Assembly (NCBI RefSeq): GCF_040939455.1
Contig: NC_134107.1
Location: 12,153,537-12,217,536, forward strand
Source of the DNA: Microcebus murinus
Taxonomy: Eukaryota > Chordata > Mammalia > Primates > Cheirogaleidae
DNA: 64,000 bases
Reading direction: 5' to 3'
Shown here piece by piece: positions 56,827 to 64,000 of the stretch (its first letter is position 1; every line of letters begins with the position of its first letter). The translations under genes and the position numbers were made by a program. The notes under the pieces are model-generated. The model worked only from the letters and a program-made list of their open reading frames with translations. It searched no databases and had not been told where the DNA came from.

Positions 56827-57357
56827 TAAGAGTTGTGATTTCAGAGCCCATGGCACCATCCTCCTTCTCCAGCGTTTTTTTGCTTCCCCCACGCTTCCAG
56901 AAAACACGAATTAACGAATCTTGTGGAGGGGGACAGGGAAATAATTTGGCCCTGTCTGGCAGATATTGGACACAAGAAATGTTGGGTGGGTGGATGAAGG
57001 AAAGGAATTGGGAAGCCAGACAGAAGTCGTTTGGAGGTCTGTGGTGAGCGTTTGCTCGCATAGGGTAGGCTCGACATTCCGGCAGAGAAGAGAGGAGTGA
57101 CCAGAACCTCCCCAACCAATCCTTACTCTCGAATTGCCTAGGTGTAAGCTTCCCCAATGACAGGGAACTTTTCAGACGCTCCCTTGGCCGCGCGCCCGGC
57201 CGAGGACGGCGCTGTCACTTGCGACCAGCTCCCTGCGCCGGAGGAAGGAGGGCGCAGGCCCGGGCCAGGCGGCGGCTGGCGGAGGCCGGCCCGGAGGGGT
57301 GGGGGCGGTGTGGAGGAGGTGGCGACGGGCGGTCACCTCCGCTCCAGCTCAGTTGTC

Positions 57358-63841
<6,484 letters not shown>

Positions 63842-64000
63842 GTACATCGGGGTGAGGTGAGGGTGCCAGGGCTGGAGGGGCCAGAGTGGGGAGTCATGGG
63901 TGGGGGGAGTCCACACTCCCTCCTCAGTGATCTTAGTGGAAAGCCTGGGGTGTGTCCCAGCTCTGCCACTTCCCAGCTGAGGAACTGTGGACAGGTCAAC

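Overview
This window is nuclear DNA of a primate, most likely a strepsirrhine (lemur or loris). It is packed with Alu elements of a form that carries a TA-rich, CCAATTAATTT-type linker and a GCTGTGAGCTAGGCTGACGC right arm. I associate that form with lemur-type Alus. Gene content and order match human 11q13.1: MAJIN - BATF2 - ARL2 - SNX15. No window-wide search was possible, so species and synteny are inferred from recognised proteins and repeat style.

Layout. (1) 1-16 kb: the 5' part of MAJIN on the minus strand. Two coding exons are identified (5000-5117 with the ATG, and 1703-1748). The rest of the gene lies off the left edge, and a CpG island at 15.45-16.1 kb is the likely promoter. (2) 16-27.4 kb: repeat-rich intergenic DNA with a complete solo LTR (23571-24180, CCCC target duplication), old L1/L2 remnants and nested Alus. 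(3) 27.4-33.2 kb: BATF2 on the minus strand, three coding exons joined into a 275-residue bZIP protein, with an interferon-response-type promoter. (4) 33.2-44.6 kb: intergenic, with MIR and MaLR-like remnants, Alus, and a perfect 24-bp inverted repeat. (5) 44.6-51.8 kb: ARL2 on the plus strand, five exons, 184 residues. Intron 1 has the signals of a minor (U12-type) intron. (6) 51.8-57.1 kb: between ARL2 and SNX15, an L1 3' end with a perfect 17-bp target duplication, a 3'-truncated EEF1A1 processed pseudogene broken by an Alu, and a 412-bp element with terminal inverted repeats. (7) 57.1-64 kb: the first five coding exons of SNX15 on the plus strand (residues 1-173 plus one base). The gene runs off the right edge.

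The genes do not form a single pathway. MAJIN acts in meiotic telomere attachment, BATF2 in interferon-driven transcription, ARL2 in tubulin folding and lipidated-cargo release, and SNX15 in endosomal sorting. ARL2 and SNX15 are adjacent in the same direction, and a read-through locus is known in human.

The most notable observations beyond gene calling are local rearrangements. One is a 122-bp direct repeat with a single mismatch, one copy sitting inside an Alu. Another is a 76-bp near-perfect inverted repeat nearby, one arm touching an Alu target site. A 37-nt Alu tail with its own 15-bp target duplication lies in SNX15 intron 3. I see no prokaryotic features, CRISPR array or clear viral coding genes.
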